Assembly (NCBI GenBank): GCA_037176885.1
Contig: JAWWNJ010000040.1
Location: 1,240,001 to 1,304,000, forward strand
Reading direction: 5' to 3'
DNA: 64,000 bases
Source of the DNA: Favolaschia claudopus
Lineage: Eukaryota > Basidiomycota > Agaricomycetes > Agaricales > Mycenaceae
Shown here: piece by piece, positions 63,891 to 64,000 of the stretch
How positions within the stretch are numbered: position 1 is the first letter of the stretch
Layout of the letters: every line of letters begins with the position of its first letter
Notes under the pieces: model-generated
The model's input: only the letters and a program-made list of their open reading frames with translations
The model's database searches: none
Told to the model about the DNA's origin: nothing
Made by a program: the position numbers and the translations under genes

Positions 63891-64000
63891 GGGAGGTTGT
63901 GCAAGCGACCCAGGTCGCTTTTTGACTGCCCAGATCTCCGCAGCGATGGATGCCAGGTGTGAGCTCTAAGCGACCTAGCAGAGTATTGTCCTCGGGCATT
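63891..64000. mobile_element. Left part of a P450-intron-family miniature element, cut by the window edge
   Basis: TA at 63889-63890, then GGGAGGTTGTGCAAGCGACC and the same sequence as 46784 up to the window end. 63714-63890 before it holds three of the four close copies of TATGGGTTA; the first is at the end of the Myb/SANT frame. Confidence 0.85.

Overview
The window reads as genomic DNA of a basidiomycete fungus, most likely an Agaricomycete. The reasons are introns of about 45-60 nt with GT(G/A)AGT-type donors, a seven-helix membrane protein and an integrase-core family that I know only from Agaricomycetes, and the mix of hAT, Tc1/mariner, copia and gypsy elements. All calls come from reading the sequence by eye; family names rest on remembered motifs, not on a search.

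Most of the window is a transposon-dense accessory region. From left to right: a hAT transposase gene running off the left edge (1-1705, minus); a stack of miniature elements (2267-3595) that abuts a 5'-truncated copia element (3596-8401), whose integrase region is split by a hAT-type miniature element full of a 15-bp satellite; a KH-domain ORF with its own TATA box (10281-11276, minus); a tRNA-like palindrome (11714-11930); a gypsy element (12140-16740) broken by a two-level nested insertion; then 17-26 kb, which is almost only fold-back and TA-flanked miniature elements. Two decayed genes abut at 27345: a coiled-coil protein family on plus and an integrase-core gene on minus. From 31.5 to 36.5 kb there is a run of four small, intron-rich, unrecognised genes on the plus strand; the last one is broken by a TA-flanked element. 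Copia debris, repeats and more miniature elements fill 37-44 kb.

The best host genes are three. A 10-exon seven-helix membrane protein (44154-45610, plus, 320 aa) and a 14-exon cytochrome P450 (48401-45843, minus, 524 aa) are convergent, and both read through without a break; one P450 intron holds a miniature element. A 3-exon F-box protein (59093-58019, minus, 323 aa) is intact but has a complete Tc1 transposon (59102-60701, 338-aa transposase) inserted a few bases before its start codon. At the right end there are an unrecognised 281-aa gene (61560-62452) and a Myb/SANT-like gene (62805-63713).

The genes do not form an obvious pathway. The main biology is transposition: at least eight element types with readable target-site duplications (TA, 3, 6, 8 and 9 bp), several nested so that insertion order can be read directly.
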